Source of the DNA: a virus
Length of the DNA stretch: 24,849 bases
Reading direction: 5' to 3' (one strand)
Virus record (IMG/VR): IMGVR_UViG_3300044970_001163
Location: 1 to 24,849 of that record
Shown here: one piece after another, positions 1 through 7,117 of the stretch
Layout of the letters: each line of letters opens with the position of its first letter
Position numbering within the stretch: position 1 is the first letter of the stretch
The notes under the pieces: generated by a model
What the model was told of the DNA's origin: nothing
The model's input: only the letters and a program-made list of their open reading frames with translations
The model's database searches: none
Program-made: the position numbers and the translations under genes

Positions 1-690
1 ATCTTTATCAATAGGCTTTCTACCTGCTACATCTAAATGAGTACTTCGTGGTGTTTTAGGGTGGTCGTGAATCCATTTCTTTTCATACAAATAAACGCTT
101 TCATCTATTTGTAAATCCTTTGCTTTCTCACTTGCCATTAATGTTTCAGTTTTACTTATCATCAATGCTCGTGCCTTTACGTTTATTCTACCCTCTAAAC
201 CACTTCCATTACTCCCTAGTGTATAGCTTTCAATTCTTTTACTTAACTGCCTTGTCGTATCCCCTGCCTCTATTCCATCGGTAAATGCCTTACTTACTAG
301 CTTTCTTGTTGTATCGGTTATATCTTTAATGTGTTGACCTCCGATTGTGTTTAGATACTCCTGCATTTGTGCTTTAAATATATCCGAACCAAAACCAACA
401 GAGATATTAGCACTATTAGGTAAAGACCTCATAAATAACTGATAAGTCTTTTTTGCTGACCTATCGCCTACAATAGAAATAAACTCGTTAAATGCTTGTT
501 GAATCGGTAGCGTAGTGATTAACTCAGTACTCATCGCATTAATTAGAACTATCTGTTGAGTTCCCTCTAACGATGCAAGTATCGGATCTATCTGTTTCTT
601 TAACGCTTTTGAAAATTTAGCATACCCCAATAGATATAATCGAAGTCTAAACGCCTCCCACTCTTTTGTTATTTTTTCTTCTTTAGTCAT
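1..690 (-). CDS. MuF-like phage head morphogenesis (minor head) protein, 3' end cut by window
   Basis: The reading frame opens at ATG 690 and stays open for 230 codons to the window edge, so the C-terminus is missing. The N-terminal part is helical (residues 1-100). The later part has features of the Mu F / SPP1 gp7 minor head family: a conserved stretch ISKTETLMASEKA, then KKWIHDHPKTPRSTH followed by a Gly, the usual W-D-PR-H-G pattern. Proteins of this family sit inside the procapsid near the portal and assist head assembly. Its ATG overlaps the portal stop (ATGACTAA), so the two are translationally coupled. The order terminase, portal, MuF is classical for HK97-like phages. A protease/scaffold and the capsid gene would be expected next, and the capsid gene is at the other end of this window. 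Confidence 0.85.
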   Translation of the reverse strand, partial: MTKEEKITKEWEAFRLRLYLLGYAKFSKALKKQIDPILASLEGTQQIVLINAMSTELITTLPIQQAFNEFISIVGDRSAKKTYQLFMRSLPNSANISVGFGSDIFKAQMQEYLNTIGGQHIKDITDTTRKLVSKAFTDGIEAGDTTRQLSKRIESYTLGSNGSGLEGRINVKARALMISKTETLMASEKAKDLQIDESVYLYEKKWIHDHPKTPRSTHLDVAGRKPIDKD

Positions 691-1975
691 TAGTATAGTC
701 GAAGTTCTTTAGGTTTGCATCCATTGGCACAGAAACTTCATCTAACGGCACATAACTTGTCGGTATATATACTTTATCCATTAACGCATCGGTGCTTACC
801 TCACGTCCCATTTGTGCTAACTTCTGATTAGGAGTAATCCACCAAGCTTTATCTAAAGCATCAACAGTTTCTTTTAAATTCTGTTGCATTTCCTCGAAGT
901 GAGAAATATCATAACCTACATAAATACGAGGGTCTTCGATAATATCGGTGTAAGCATCTGCTAATAAGTTCAACATCGGAGTAATTACATTATTAACTAA
1001 TGATTTACTCGCTTCTTTTTTGTTGTTATACGATGCTGAATCTAAACTAAATAAAATAGGGTCAATACCGAACGCCTTTGCAATCATTTGCTCATCAAAC
1101 TCTATTGATTTTAACACCTCTAAATCTGCTGGGCTTAATCCTATTTGTTGATAGTTTACAAGTCCATTAGTAGCAGTTATTCTATGTGAGTTATTAGTTC
1201 CAGTACTCTTTTGTGCTATCTTCTCGTTTAGGTGGTCTAATTGCTCAACGCTCATAGTCATATCCTTATCAGCACTTGAAATAAGCCCTGATACACCACC
1301 ATTTAAGAACGCTTTAATCTTTGCATTTGTTCCCTCGTTTGATGATTGTACGGTGTTTAGTGCTGCTTGTAGTGGTGCTTGTCCATATAGTTGACTACCT
1401 GAAATATCCCAATTAGGATTAAAATATTTAACGTGGATAATTTCTTCTGGTGCGAATGTAACCTCTTGATTACCTATGATTAACTTGTAACCCTTAATAG
1501 GCTCAAATTGCCCACCTCCGATAATCTGTACATATTGACTAGGTAAAGCGTAAACCCTTGCAGTTTGCCCTTTGTTTGCTCCAGTTTGAAACTTAATTCG
1601 ATAAAGGTATAAATCCCCAGTGATGCTTAACCAACTTGCAGAACCCTCTACAAATTGTTGTTGTCGTTCCATTTCGTTGGGCTTTCTTAATAACTGATTA
1701 GCTGGATGGCTCTTATCTAACTCTACTCGTTTGTCCCCTTGCCACTCATAAGCGTAAAACCTTGCGTTTGCTGCCTTTCCTGAAATTAGCTTAATCGCTG
1801 AATATGCAGAAATATTTTTCTGATAGCCCTCTTTTACATAGCTTTCTTTATTCTGTGTTAGCGTGTAAAACTGCCCATTGAAGAATGAATATACAGCCTT
1901 GTATAGATTATTAGTAACATTGTCGCTATTTGTAAAAGCCTGAAATGCTGCTTTTGTTCTGTTGAGTAAACCCAT
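683..1975 (-). CDS. Phage portal protein (HK97 type)
   Basis: A 430-residue protein with the length and order of features of the HK97-type portal family. The N-terminus MGLLNRTKAAF is followed by a helical clip region containing YSAIKLISGKAA, a WLSITGDLYLYRI segment, a LPSQYVQI turn, EEIIHVKYFNPN, and a C-terminal stem region with FGIDPILFSLDSASYNNKKEA. The portal forms the dodecameric ring at one head vertex through which the terminase pumps DNA. The start is ATG at 1975. It follows an inserted HNH gene with 56 bp between them and overlaps the MuF gene by 8 bp. The length is complete and I see no frameshift. The assignment is firm from sequence pattern and from position between the large terminase and MuF genes. 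Confidence 0.93.
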   Translation of the reverse strand: MGLLNRTKAAFQAFTNSDNVTNNLYKAVYSFFNGQFYTLTQNKESYVKEGYQKNISAYSAIKLISGKAANARFYAYEWQGDKRVELDKSHPANQLLRKPNEMERQQQFVEGSASWLSITGDLYLYRIKFQTGANKGQTARVYALPSQYVQIIGGGQFEPIKGYKLIIGNQEVTFAPEEIIHVKYFNPNWDISGSQLYGQAPLQAALNTVQSSNEGTNAKIKAFLNGGVSGLISSADKDMTMSVEQLDHLNEKIAQKSTGTNNSHRITATNGLVNYQQIGLSPADLEVLKSIEFDEQMIAKAFGIDPILFSLDSASYNNKKEASKSLVNNVITPMLNLLADAYTDIIEDPRIYVGYDISHFEEMQQNLKETVDALDKAWWITPNQKLAQMGREVSTDALMDKVYIPTSYVPLDEVSVPMDANLKNFDYTND

Positions 1976-2031
1976 ATGATTGATAACAATTTAAGCAAAA
2001 ATACTAAAATTATTAGCAATAAACAAACTAC

Positions 2032-2514
2032 CTATACACTATGTATATGAATCCAAGCACGTTTCTTTTTAATATTTAATACTAACCTTTGGGATATATT
2101 AAACTCTTTAGCGATAACTCTTTGTGGTTTATCTGAATTAAATATGTTTATAGCTATACTATCGTTTATTTTATGATTTACAACATTAACCCCATTATAG
2201 ATTATTTTTAGGTTGTTATTAATAGCGTGTATCTGATTTTCTCCATTAGTACACCACTCTAAATTATCTACTCTATTATTACTTTTATCGCAATCTATAT
2301 GATTTACTTGTGGTTTATTATTATGATTTTCTATAAATGCTTGTGATACTAACCTATGTACTGAATAAGTTTTATATCCTAAATCTACTCTATGATAACC
2401 TTTTTTAGTTACCATTGGCTTTAAAATATAATTAGTTCTCAAATTGCGAACTTTACCATAATTACTAACCTCATAGTTAGTATTATCTTTAACGATTGCC
2501 CAAATTTCTTGCAT
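2032..2514 (-). CDS. NUMOD4-HNH free-standing homing endonuclease
   Basis: A 160-residue protein. It starts with a NUMOD4-type module (EIW near residues 3-5, YEVSNYGKVRN at 14-24), then an HNH_3-type nuclease core (VNHID at 70-74, N80, and NLEWCT at 84-89). The C-terminal segment, VIAKEFNISQRLVLNIKKKRAW, looks like a helix-turn-helix for DNA contact. This layout matches phage endonucleases such as I-HmuI and its relatives, which cut DNA and spread their own gene. It stands alone between the large terminase and the portal without interrupting either, as free-standing homing genes do. It has its own promoter-like sequence, and a set of inverted repeats lies just upstream. Both metal-binding and catalytic residues appear intact, so it is probably active. 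Confidence 0.92.
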   Translation of the reverse strand: MQEIWAIVKDNTNYEVSNYGKVRNLRTNYILKPMVTKKGYHRVDLGYKTYSVHRLVSQAFIENHNNKPQVNHIDCDKSNNRVDNLEWCTNGENQIHAINNNLKIIYNGVNVVNHKINDSIAINIFNSDKPQRVIAKEFNISQRLVLNIKKKRAWIHIHSV

Positions 2515-2520
2515 TTTATT

Positions 2521-2548
2521 TGCGTTTAATGTGATGCGTTTAAAGTAA
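2521..2548. repeat. Two tandem 14-bp repeats before the HNH gene
   Basis: TGCGTTTAATGTGA and TGCGTTTAAAGTAA follow one another directly, matching at 12 of 14 positions. On the coding strand each unit contains TAAACGC, and the copy nearest the gene ends 7 nt before the ATG. Both copies are complementary to GCGTTTA in the upstream leader (about 2563-2569), so either could pair with it in RNA. Confidence 0.6.
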
Positions 2549-2612
2549 GTATATGGAAATAGTAAACGCTTCTACTTATCAAGTGGTTAATTACTCCACT
2601 CTATCCATATAC
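2549..2612 (-). other. Inverted-repeat leader upstream of the NUMOD4-HNH gene
   Basis: An outer 8-bp inverted repeat GTATATGG/CCATATAC (2605-2612 and 2549-2556) encloses two smaller hairpins: AGTGG/CCACT (2582-2586 and 2596-2600) and AGTA/TACT (2561-2564 and 2573-2576). This resembles a three-way junction. The 5' arm lies at the downstream edge of the -7 promoter box. A transcript read through from the terminase gene would contain the whole structure, but one started at the local promoter would lack most of the outer arm. The structure is a prediction from base complementarity only. Confidence 0.45.
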
Positions 2613-2642
2613 AAATATACGTTATCTTACTGCAAATTCAAA
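2612..2642 (-). promoter_or_regulatory. Bacteroidota-type promoter for the NUMOD4-HNH gene
   Basis: On the minus strand TTTG (2642-2639) is followed after exactly 19 nt by TATATTTG (2619-2612). This matches the Bacteroidota housekeeping consensus TTTG-N19-TAnnTTTG. The box lies across the end of the terminase gene and would start transcription near 2605, about 90 nt before the HNH start codon. No palindromic site lies upstream, unlike the promoters of the early blocks. Confidence 0.65.
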
Positions 2643-3914
2643 GTTTCTCAACTCAAAATACATCCTCATCATAAGCATATCACTTATGTCTGGAGAACGA
2701 CCTAATTTCTCTTTAACTTTATCCTTTGGCATAATAGCAAGTTTACCATCTTTGTCAGCATTGTGCCTCCAAACGTATTCTAATTCCTCGCTCAATGATT
2801 TTTTAATATTAACATCGTTGCATTGTACATACATTCCTCTATCGTTTATCTTTTCTGATAAAAGGTAATAACACTCTGATTTTAAGTTTACATAATTACC
2901 CTTTATTGCCCTTGCATTATTAATGAAGTTTTTGCAATTAAGTATATCAGCAACACCACCCCCAACACCATCAGAATCCACTACTATTGAACTCATAGGT
3001 ACATTATGCTTTAACGATAGGCTCTTAATCAATTCCGATACTTCTTTTACGTTTAACTTGCTCTTAACTATAACCTCCTCGCACCTATAACCATTCCATA
3101 TCCCTATTACCGTTCTATCTGCTCCGTATCGTGCTATATCGGCAGTTATGTATATTTTACCATCTTGAACGTGGTCGTTTGTATAAATGTCTGAAATTGC
3201 ATCATATTCGATTAATGCTAAATCATTATTGTTATATTCCCAGTTACCAAATAATAAACGCTCTTTGCTTATTCTATCTAAACTCTGTAAGTTCTCAATG
3301 TAGTACTGGCTTATAAATGGGTTATCGGTTACTAATGCCTGAATAAATGCCTTTTCTTTGCTTAATGTACCCTCTTTATTTGGCTTATAAAATTCTTGAT
3401 ATATAAATCCCTTGTCAGGGTTACAAGTACCTAGCATCTTTGGTATTAGGTTATGCTCATCAAGTCTATACCTTATCCTTGACCTTACAATATTCCACGC
3501 TTTCTCTGAAATCTGATTACACTCATCTACAAATGCTCCAGAAATTTCCAATGAGCCTAACTCATCAAAATTAGGGTCTGATGGGTATTGCTCTAAATCT
3601 TTTAATAGAATAACTGACTTATTGTAAAACGTGATTATATTACTTTGTGCATTATAAGTGTAGTGTTCCCCTGCTTTTATCCCCTGATGCGTACATACAT
3701 CAAAAAATGAGTTTAACGTAGTGTCTTTTAAAGTCTTTAATACTGCTCTACCTATTAACCATCTAGTTTTAGGGTAACGTAGGCAGTTCTTTAATACCCA
3801 GTAACAACCGAGAAACGATTTAGCACTTCCAGCACCACCACCGAAAATTATTTGCCTAGTAGTTTCATTCTCTAGGTAGTCTAATGCTATTGTTTGCTTT
3901 TTAGTTAATTTCAC
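2622..3914 (-). CDS. Terminase large subunit (packaging ATPase and nuclease)
   Basis: A 430-residue large terminase. The N-terminal ATPase has a Walker A-like motif GGGAGSAKS (25-33) and a Walker B motif ending in VDE (129-131). The C-terminal nuclease has an RNase H-like fold signature: TADIARYGADRT (Asp259, Asp266), VVDSDG (Asp313, Asp315) and PDISDMLMMRMYFEL near the end. The protein cuts concatemeric DNA and drives it through the portal. The only possible start is GTG at 3914, because an in-frame stop lies a few codons upstream and no early Met exists. It lies 31 bp after the small-terminase gene. Both domains look complete, and the homing endonuclease next door has not split it. Confidence 0.95.
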   Translation of the reverse strand: MKLTKKQTIALDYLENETTRQIIFGGGAGSAKSFLGCYWVLKNCLRYPKTRWLIGRAVLKTLKDTTLNSFFDVCTHQGIKAGEHYTYNAQSNIITFYNKSVILLKDLEQYPSDPNFDELGSLEISGAFVDECNQISEKAWNIVRSRIRYRLDEHNLIPKMLGTCNPDKGFIYQEFYKPNKEGTLSKEKAFIQALVTDNPFISQYYIENLQSLDRISKERLLFGNWEYNNNDLALIEYDAISDIYTNDHVQDGKIYITADIARYGADRTVIGIWNGYRCEEVIVKSKLNVKEVSELIKSLSLKHNVPMSSIVVDSDGVGGGVADILNCKNFINNARAIKGNYVNLKSECYYLLSEKINDRGMYVQCNDVNIKKSLSEELEYVWRHNADKDGKLAIMPKDKVKEKLGRSPDISDMLMMRMYFELRNFEFAVR

Positions 3915-3945
3915 TTGTTTTGTCGGATACGTTTAGAATATTTTA

Positions 3946-4245
3946 CTACTCTTTTGGGTTTTCGTATGTTCTTTCTTCTATCCACTTAATAGATAATTCC
4001 CCTTTTGCATCTAAATTTACATCCTGCCTTGCTAGTTTTGGCTTAACATATTCCAATAATGCTAAATAAGCATCAATGTATTTAGTCGGGTTTTTCTCTG
4101 CTAATGTTTCCATAGCTTCGTTAAAACGACCTATACCACCCTCTATGATGTCCTCACAAAAGGTTTCTAGTATTAATGTCTTTTCAGACTTAATACCTTT
4201 AGGTTTGCCTTTGATGTTTCCACTTTGTCCTTTCTTGAAAGCCAT
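3946..4245 (-). CDS. Probable terminase small subunit (DUF5681-like N-terminus)
   Basis: A 99-residue basic/helical protein. The N-terminus FKKGQSGNIKGKPKGIK matches the pattern found in DUF5681-type phage proteins (Gly-Asn-x-x-Gly-x-Pro-x-Gly), often encoded just before the large terminase. The middle (about residues 26-75) is predicted helical, with a segment EYVKPKLARQ often seen before a DNA-binding or oligomerisation end. The small subunit recognises the packaging site and loads the large subunit. Position directly ahead of the large terminase, and being first after a good promoter, supports the role. The domain match is from memory of the family, so the name is probable and not certain. 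Confidence 0.72.
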   Translation of the reverse strand: MAFKKGQSGNIKGKPKGIKSEKTLILETFCEDIIEGGIGRFNEAMETLAEKNPTKYIDAYLALLEYVKPKLARQDVNLDAKGELSIKWIEERTYENPKE

Positions 4246-4270
4246 TGATTTTTATTGATATTATCAAGCA

Positions 4271-4301
4271 CAAAGGTACATAATTACTTTTATTTAATCA
4301 A
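4271..4301 (-). promoter_or_regulatory. Bacteroidota-type promoter for the packaging operon
   Basis: On the minus strand TTG (4301-4299) is separated by 20 nt from TACCTTTG (4278-4271), which fits TTG-N19/20-TAnnTTTG. Transcription would start about 20 nt before the small-terminase ATG at 4245. It marks a likely switch from the preceding small genes to the packaging and head genes. The 17-bp palindrome found at the early promoters is absent here. Confidence 0.62.
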
Positions 4302-4306
4302 TAAGG

Positions 4307-4423
4307 CTATTTTAAGCGTTCTCTTGCTTGTTTAAGTTTACTTTCATACCATTGTATCAAAATTTGATATGCTTTGTTATATCGCTTTATTTTAAGCCAT
4401 TTTAATGTTTGCTTTCTATTCAT
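4307..4423 (-). CDS. Small basic protein, 38 aa
   Basis: ATG at 4423 overlaps the stop of the upstream 65-aa gene as ATGA, and the frame runs 38 codons to TAG at 4307. The product is very basic and helical (MNRKQTLKWLKIKRYNK, then an IQWYESKLKQARERLK end), with many Lys and Arg. I do not recognise the family. Coupled start, tight packing and lack of any other use for these 117 bp make it a likely gene. It is the last gene before the promoter of the packaging operon. A nucleic-acid-binding role is possible from charge alone. Confidence 0.6.
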   Translation of the reverse strand: MNRKQTLKWLKIKRYNKAYQILIQWYESKLKQARERLK

Positions 4424-4617
4424 AATATATCGTTATTTCTAATCAGCCCTAATTTCTCCACTTTAAGCACAAAAGCGACAAACTCTATCTTATCTTTTGG
4501 GCTAAAGTTTCTTTTTATCCTATTCTCGTATTTCTCAAAGGTAGGGTTTTCTCCTACTATCTCAATGCTTTTAGGTTGTCCATTGACTTTTAGTTTACAT
4601 TCCCAGTAGCTAATCAT
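4420..4617 (-). CDS. Hypothetical protein, 65 aa
   Basis: A 65-residue protein, MISYWECKLKVNGQP at the start, with mixed charge and a likely beta then helix pattern (EFVAFVLKVEKLGLI near the C-terminus). No motif is recognised. It overlaps the upstream lipoprotein gene and the downstream 38-aa gene, both by 4 bp (ATGA), so all three belong to one translationally coupled string. The other long frame over this interval runs on the plus strand and is a shadow. Confidence 0.65.
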   Translation of the reverse strand: MISYWECKLKVNGQPKSIEIVGENPTFEKYENRIKRNFSPKDKIEFVAFVLKVEKLGLIRNNDIL

Positions 4618-4835
4618 TTCAGTACTTGTGTTAATCGGTACATTTTACCTAACTGATATTTACCGTTGTTTCTTGCATATGCAGTTTTTACGCAGGGATA
4701 TGGTCGTTTACAATTATAGTAAATTTCAAAGTAAGCCCATTTTTCATCAATGTCTACGCATTTACCTTTTTCGGTTATTGTTATTGCTCCAGTACGACAC
4801 GAAGCGAATAGTAGGAGTATTGCTATGTATTTCAT
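4614..4835 (-). CDS. Small putative lipoprotein, 73 aa
   Basis: The N-terminus MKYIAILLLFASC is a short hydrophobic signal ending in a lipobox-like FASC, so Cys13 would be the lipidated residue after signal peptidase II cleavage. The remaining 60 residues contain four further Cys and several Tyr/Trp, suggesting a small periplasmic domain. Phage lipoproteins of this size can be outer-membrane spanin subunits or superinfection-exclusion proteins, but nothing here decides between these. It sits between a coiled-coil protein gene and the packaging genes, 3 bp after the former and coupled to the next gene. Confidence 0.68.
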   Translation of the reverse strand: MKYIAILLLFASCRTGAITITEKGKCVDIDEKWAYFEIYYNCKRPYPCVKTAYARNNGKYQLGKMYRLTQVLK

Positions 4836-4838
4836 AAT

Positions 4839-5234
4839 TTATGTATTTTGTCTGGTAATTTCCTGCTCCTTGCGTAAATATGCTATCTTTTGCGTTAATA
4901 CATCTATAAACCCACTCGTAGCAAAGGAATAGTTTTTTAACTCGGTGTACCTTTCATCAAATCTATTTTCGGTTTCTCTAAATTCTTTTATTTCAAGTTC
5001 GGCTCTCATTTGCCTATCCCCCATACTACCATCCCCGTTTATTACCCTATTTGCATATTCTTGTTTCCGTAAAGCGTAGGCATCATTATAGCCCTTGTGT
5101 GCTGCCGTTTGTACTTCTACAAGGTAAGCAAGGTATCCAGCAAGTTTTAGGTTTAAATCAATTAACTGGGCTATTGATTGCGTTTTATTAGCTTCTGCGA
5201 TTGCTAACTTTATTTTCTTTATTACATCGTGCAT
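4839..5234 (-). CDS. Hypothetical helical phage protein, 131 aa
   Basis: A 131-residue protein that is almost wholly helical, with heptad-like patterns (IKKIKLAIAEANKTQSIAQLIDLN at the start, and RAELEIKEFRETENRFDERYTELK near residues 75-100), so a coiled coil is likely. It overlaps the rusA-like gene by 13 bp, with ATG at 5234. No family is recognised. Small coiled-coil proteins between resolvase/HNH genes and terminases are common in phages of this type. A structural or packaging accessory role is conceivable but not shown. Confidence 0.7.
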   Translation of the reverse strand: MHDVIKKIKLAIAEANKTQSIAQLIDLNLKLAGYLAYLVEVQTAAHKGYNDAYALRKQEYANRVINGDGSMGDRQMRAELEIKEFRETENRFDERYTELKNYSFATSGFIDVLTQKIAYLRKEQEITRQNT

Positions 5235-5533
5235 ATTTCAAATTCTATAAAATGGTCTTTTGTAATTACTTTGTTAATACATAACCTCATAACATCTCTA
5301 TCGTTTATACCATACTTTTTCTGTAAAATGTCTAGGAATGGTTTAATGGGGTTATCTATATCAGATAAGGCACTTATACCAAACGTAACATTAATGTCGT
5401 ATGGTGGGCTTAATTTTAGCTTTGGTAGTAAATATAATAATTCAATCTCATACGCTTTGTATTTAGGTGTTTTAAACCTTTTACCCTGCCAACATTCGTT
5501 TACTGATAATGGTTTTATTTTGATTTTTGGCAT
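5222..5533 (-). CDS. rusA: RusA-family Holliday-junction resolvase
   Basis: A 103-residue protein with the RusA signature: SDIDNPIKPFLDIL (Asp58, Asp60, Asn61, Lys64, Asp68), then GINDRDV (Asp78, Asp80). In E. coli RusA the catalytic residues are three aspartates with a similar layout, two close together and one about 20 residues later. The enzyme resolves four-way junctions formed during phage recombination, before DNA is packaged. It is slightly shorter than E. coli RusA (120 aa), which is normal for phage members. It overlaps the HNH gene upstream by 19 bp and the coiled-coil gene downstream by 13 bp. It fits the ERF/nuclease/SSB recombination set encoded upstream. Confidence 0.85.
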   Translation of the reverse strand: MPKIKIKPLSVNECWQGKRFKTPKYKAYEIELLYLLPKLKLSPPYDINVTFGISALSDIDNPIKPFLDILQKKYGINDRDVMRLCINKVITKDHFIEFEICTM

Positions 5534-5763
5534 CTTAAAAATTCTTTAGTATAAACTTCGTTATGTGCTTTATCGTGGCATTCTCTACATAGGGCTATTA
5601 GGTTACTGGCATCATCTTGCTTATCCTTTTCTTTTTTGCCAAAATGCGACCTATAAACGATATGGTGTATATCTACACTTTTAGCACCACAACACTCGCA
5701 AGGTATAAAGTCGGTTACATCGTATCCATAATGTTTAAGGTAGTTTTTTACGTGGTTTTGCAT
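5515..5763 (-). CDS. Small HNH endonuclease, 82 aa
   Basis: A compact HNH nuclease: a Cys-x2-Cys pair (C22, C25), the catalytic DIHHI (31-35), Asn54, and a second zinc pair CRECH (59-63). It consists of little more than the nuclease core, so it is unlike the two homing endonucleases with DNA-recognition modules elsewhere in the window. Small HNH proteins near terminases in other phages (for example HK97 gp74) aid DNA packaging, and this one lies four genes before the small terminase. Bacterial restriction-type HNH proteins of the same size also exist. The start ATG is at 5763, inside the end of a 43-aa gene. Confidence 0.8.
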   Translation of the reverse strand: MQNHVKNYLKHYGYDVTDFIPCECCGAKSVDIHHIVYRSHFGKKEKDKQDDASNLIALCRECHDKAHNEVYTKEFLRCQKSK

Positions 5764-5866
5764 CTCTATATTTCATATACTCTTTAGGAATAGTTACAAT
5801 AGCACAACTTCTACAATAACCCTTTAAAATAGGTTTACCAACTTCGCATCTCTTACAAACTTTCAT
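5735..5866 (-). CDS. Four-cysteine zinc-ribbon-like protein, 43 aa
   Basis: ATG at 5866 lies in the last codons of the preceding gene, and the frame runs 43 codons to TAA at 5735, overlapping the HNH start by 29 bp. The product contains CKRC (4-7) and CRSC (18-21), a classical pair of knuckles for one zinc ion, followed by a basic tail ending KPRKKLP. Such mini zinc ribbons bind nucleic acid or protein. The cysteine pairs and double overlap make this a real gene despite its length. The function is unknown; a role as a transcription factor is only a possibility (see findings). Confidence 0.72.
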   Translation of the reverse strand: MKVCKRCEVGKPILKGYCRSCAIVTIPKEYMKYRDAKPRKKLP

Positions 5867-6509
5867 ACTCTCTCTGTTTTAATCTTAAATACTGCTCAAT
5901 AGATAGCATTTTACCATCCACCTCTAAAAATCCTTGTAAATATCCTACTTTACTCTTAAACTCTGCAATCCACTCATTAACCAGTTTTTGCTCCTCGCTT
6001 AATTCCTTTAACTCCTGAACTTGAAATTGTGCTTTTCTCTTTTCGCTCTGCTTTGCCTTAAACTCTGCAATCATTTTTATTGTCGCTTCGCTCATTGGTT
6101 CTCTTTTCTGCTCTTCTGATTTCACTCGGTTAATACTTGATGCTTCTTGTGTTCTGTTTTCGCAATACGTTTCAAGCATCATAAAGAATGTAGGCATATC
6201 AAAACTACCATAGATTTTACCATACTTACCCATTTTTACGTTCTTCACAAAAAGTAACATATCTTCCCACTTTAAGAAAAAGTAGTCAGCTAAAATGATA
6301 TTAACCACTTCCTTTATTTCCTCATCACTTAAACTCTTATGCTCATCTACTTTATAAACGCTACATACCTCTATGAGTAACGCAGTAAGGTTAAGCACTA
6401 TGTTTGAGTTATCCTCGTTCCGTAGGGTCGCTAAATGCTTCGATTTGGATGTTATTATTCCCTGAACTGATAATCCGTTCGAGTCTGCTAATTTTACTAA
6501 CTTGTCCAT
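5853..6509 (-). CDS. Hypothetical replication-region protein, 218 aa
   Basis: A 218-residue, strongly helical protein. The central part has WEDMLLFVKNVKMGKYGKIY followed by SFDMPTFFMMLETYCENR (about residues 81-120), a pattern I associate with uncharacterised proteins of Bacteroidota phages and mobile elements (DUF6633-like, tentative). The second half is charged and probably coiled coil (QEASSINRVKSEEQKRE onward). The annotated ATG at 6509 creates a 101-bp overlap with the preceding gene. No other Met occurs until residue 84, which falls inside the conserved part, so the long overlap is probably real unless a non-ATG start is used. A helicase-loader or replisome role is possible from position only. 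Confidence 0.65.
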   Translation of the reverse strand: MDKLVKLADSNGLSVQGIITSKSKHLATLRNEDNSNIVLNLTALLIEVCSVYKVDEHKSLSDEEIKEVVNIILADYFFLKWEDMLLFVKNVKMGKYGKIYGSFDMPTFFMMLETYCENRTQEASSINRVKSEEQKREPMSEATIKMIAEFKAKQSEKRKAQFQVQELKELSEEQKLVNEWIAEFKSKVGYLQGFLEVDGKMLSIEQYLRLKQREYESL

Positions 6510-6777
6510 TTTGCTTTAAATATGCTTGTTCTTTTTGTTTACTATCGCTAAAAACTAAACCTTGATAACCCCCTGCTATTGCTTGTTCGATTAATACTTT
6601 TTGATATTCAGGTGCAAACTCTGATAGCTTTTTTATTGCCAGTCTAATTGCAGTTTCTGTTTTATTTTTCCATTTAGGCTCTGCAATTAGCGTAAGCATC
6701 AGTTCTGTTTGTTCTTCGCCTATATTAAAGGCTCTGCAATAAACTCTCACAAAGCCTTTTTTTTGCTCTAATTTCAT
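6409..6777 (-). CDS. Hypothetical protein, 122 aa, possible replication accessory
   Basis: A 122-residue protein. After KLEQKKGFVRVYCRAFN it has a segment AIKKLSEFAPEYQKVLIEQAIAG ending GYQGL, similar in feel to the C-terminal tails of phage replication initiators or helicase loaders that bind ssDNA, but I cannot name a family. The start overlaps the preceding stop as ATGA. Its last 33 codons overlap the next gene in another frame. It lies downstream of the DnaA domain IV-like gene, which supports a replication setting. Confidence 0.6.
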   Translation of the reverse strand: MKLEQKKGFVRVYCRAFNIGEEQTELMLTLIAEPKWKNKTETAIRLAIKKLSEFAPEYQKVLIEQAIAGGYQGLVFSDSKQKEQAYLKQNGQVSKISRLERIISSGNNNIQIEAFSDPTERG

Positions 6778-7079
6778 AACTCAAATAAAAACATTTGTAC
6801 ATACTTTAAATAGTCAATAGTATCAAGTAAGGTTACATCGTCAATCGTACATTCAACACCTACGAAATTATCGTACTTATTTAATCCCTCACGTTTTAAC
6901 CAGTTTAGGAATATATCAGTTTTAAAATGAAACTCATACTCCTCGCCTTGTACATCAAACTCTACATTGATAAAATCAACCTCATCTGTTTCAACTCGAT
7001 GTGCGTTGTAAAGTTCAAAAGATAGCTTACGACCTTGCGTAATCTTATCTATAAATTCTTTTAGTTCTTGCTTGTTCAT
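6774..7079 (-). CDS. Hypothetical protein, 101 aa
   Basis: I choose ATG 7079 (MNKQELKEFIDKITQ), preceded by the A-rich leader CTAAACAAA typical of starts in this phage. A longer frame to 7121 would need a TTG start. The protein looks alpha/beta, with an acidic middle (VETDEVDFINVEFDVQGEEY) and a hydrophobic C-terminal end (LDTIDYLKYVQMFLFEL). No motif is recognised. It is coupled to the following gene by a 4-bp overlap and starts 38 bp after the DnaA-like gene. Confidence 0.65.
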   Translation of the reverse strand: MNKQELKEFIDKITQGRKLSFELYNAHRVETDEVDFINVEFDVQGEEYEFHFKTDIFLNWLKREGLNKYDNFVGVECTIDDVTLLDTIDYLKYVQMFLFEL

Positions 7080-7117
7080 TTTGTTTAGGTTTTGTTTTTT
7101 CAAATATCGGTAATATT

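Noticed and set aside
2686-2868. Plus-strand open frames of 60-106 codons here and across the window (for example 5229-5549, 10143-10451, 16594-16854).
   Set aside because: All lie antisense to well-supported minus-strand genes, have no recognisable motif and form no operon. They are expected shadows in low-stop antisense frames.
2622-3914. Possibility that the terminase is split by an intron or the nearby homing gene.
   Set aside because: Walker motifs, the nuclease aspartates and the usual C-terminal end are all in one uninterrupted frame, and the HNH gene lies entirely after its stop codon.
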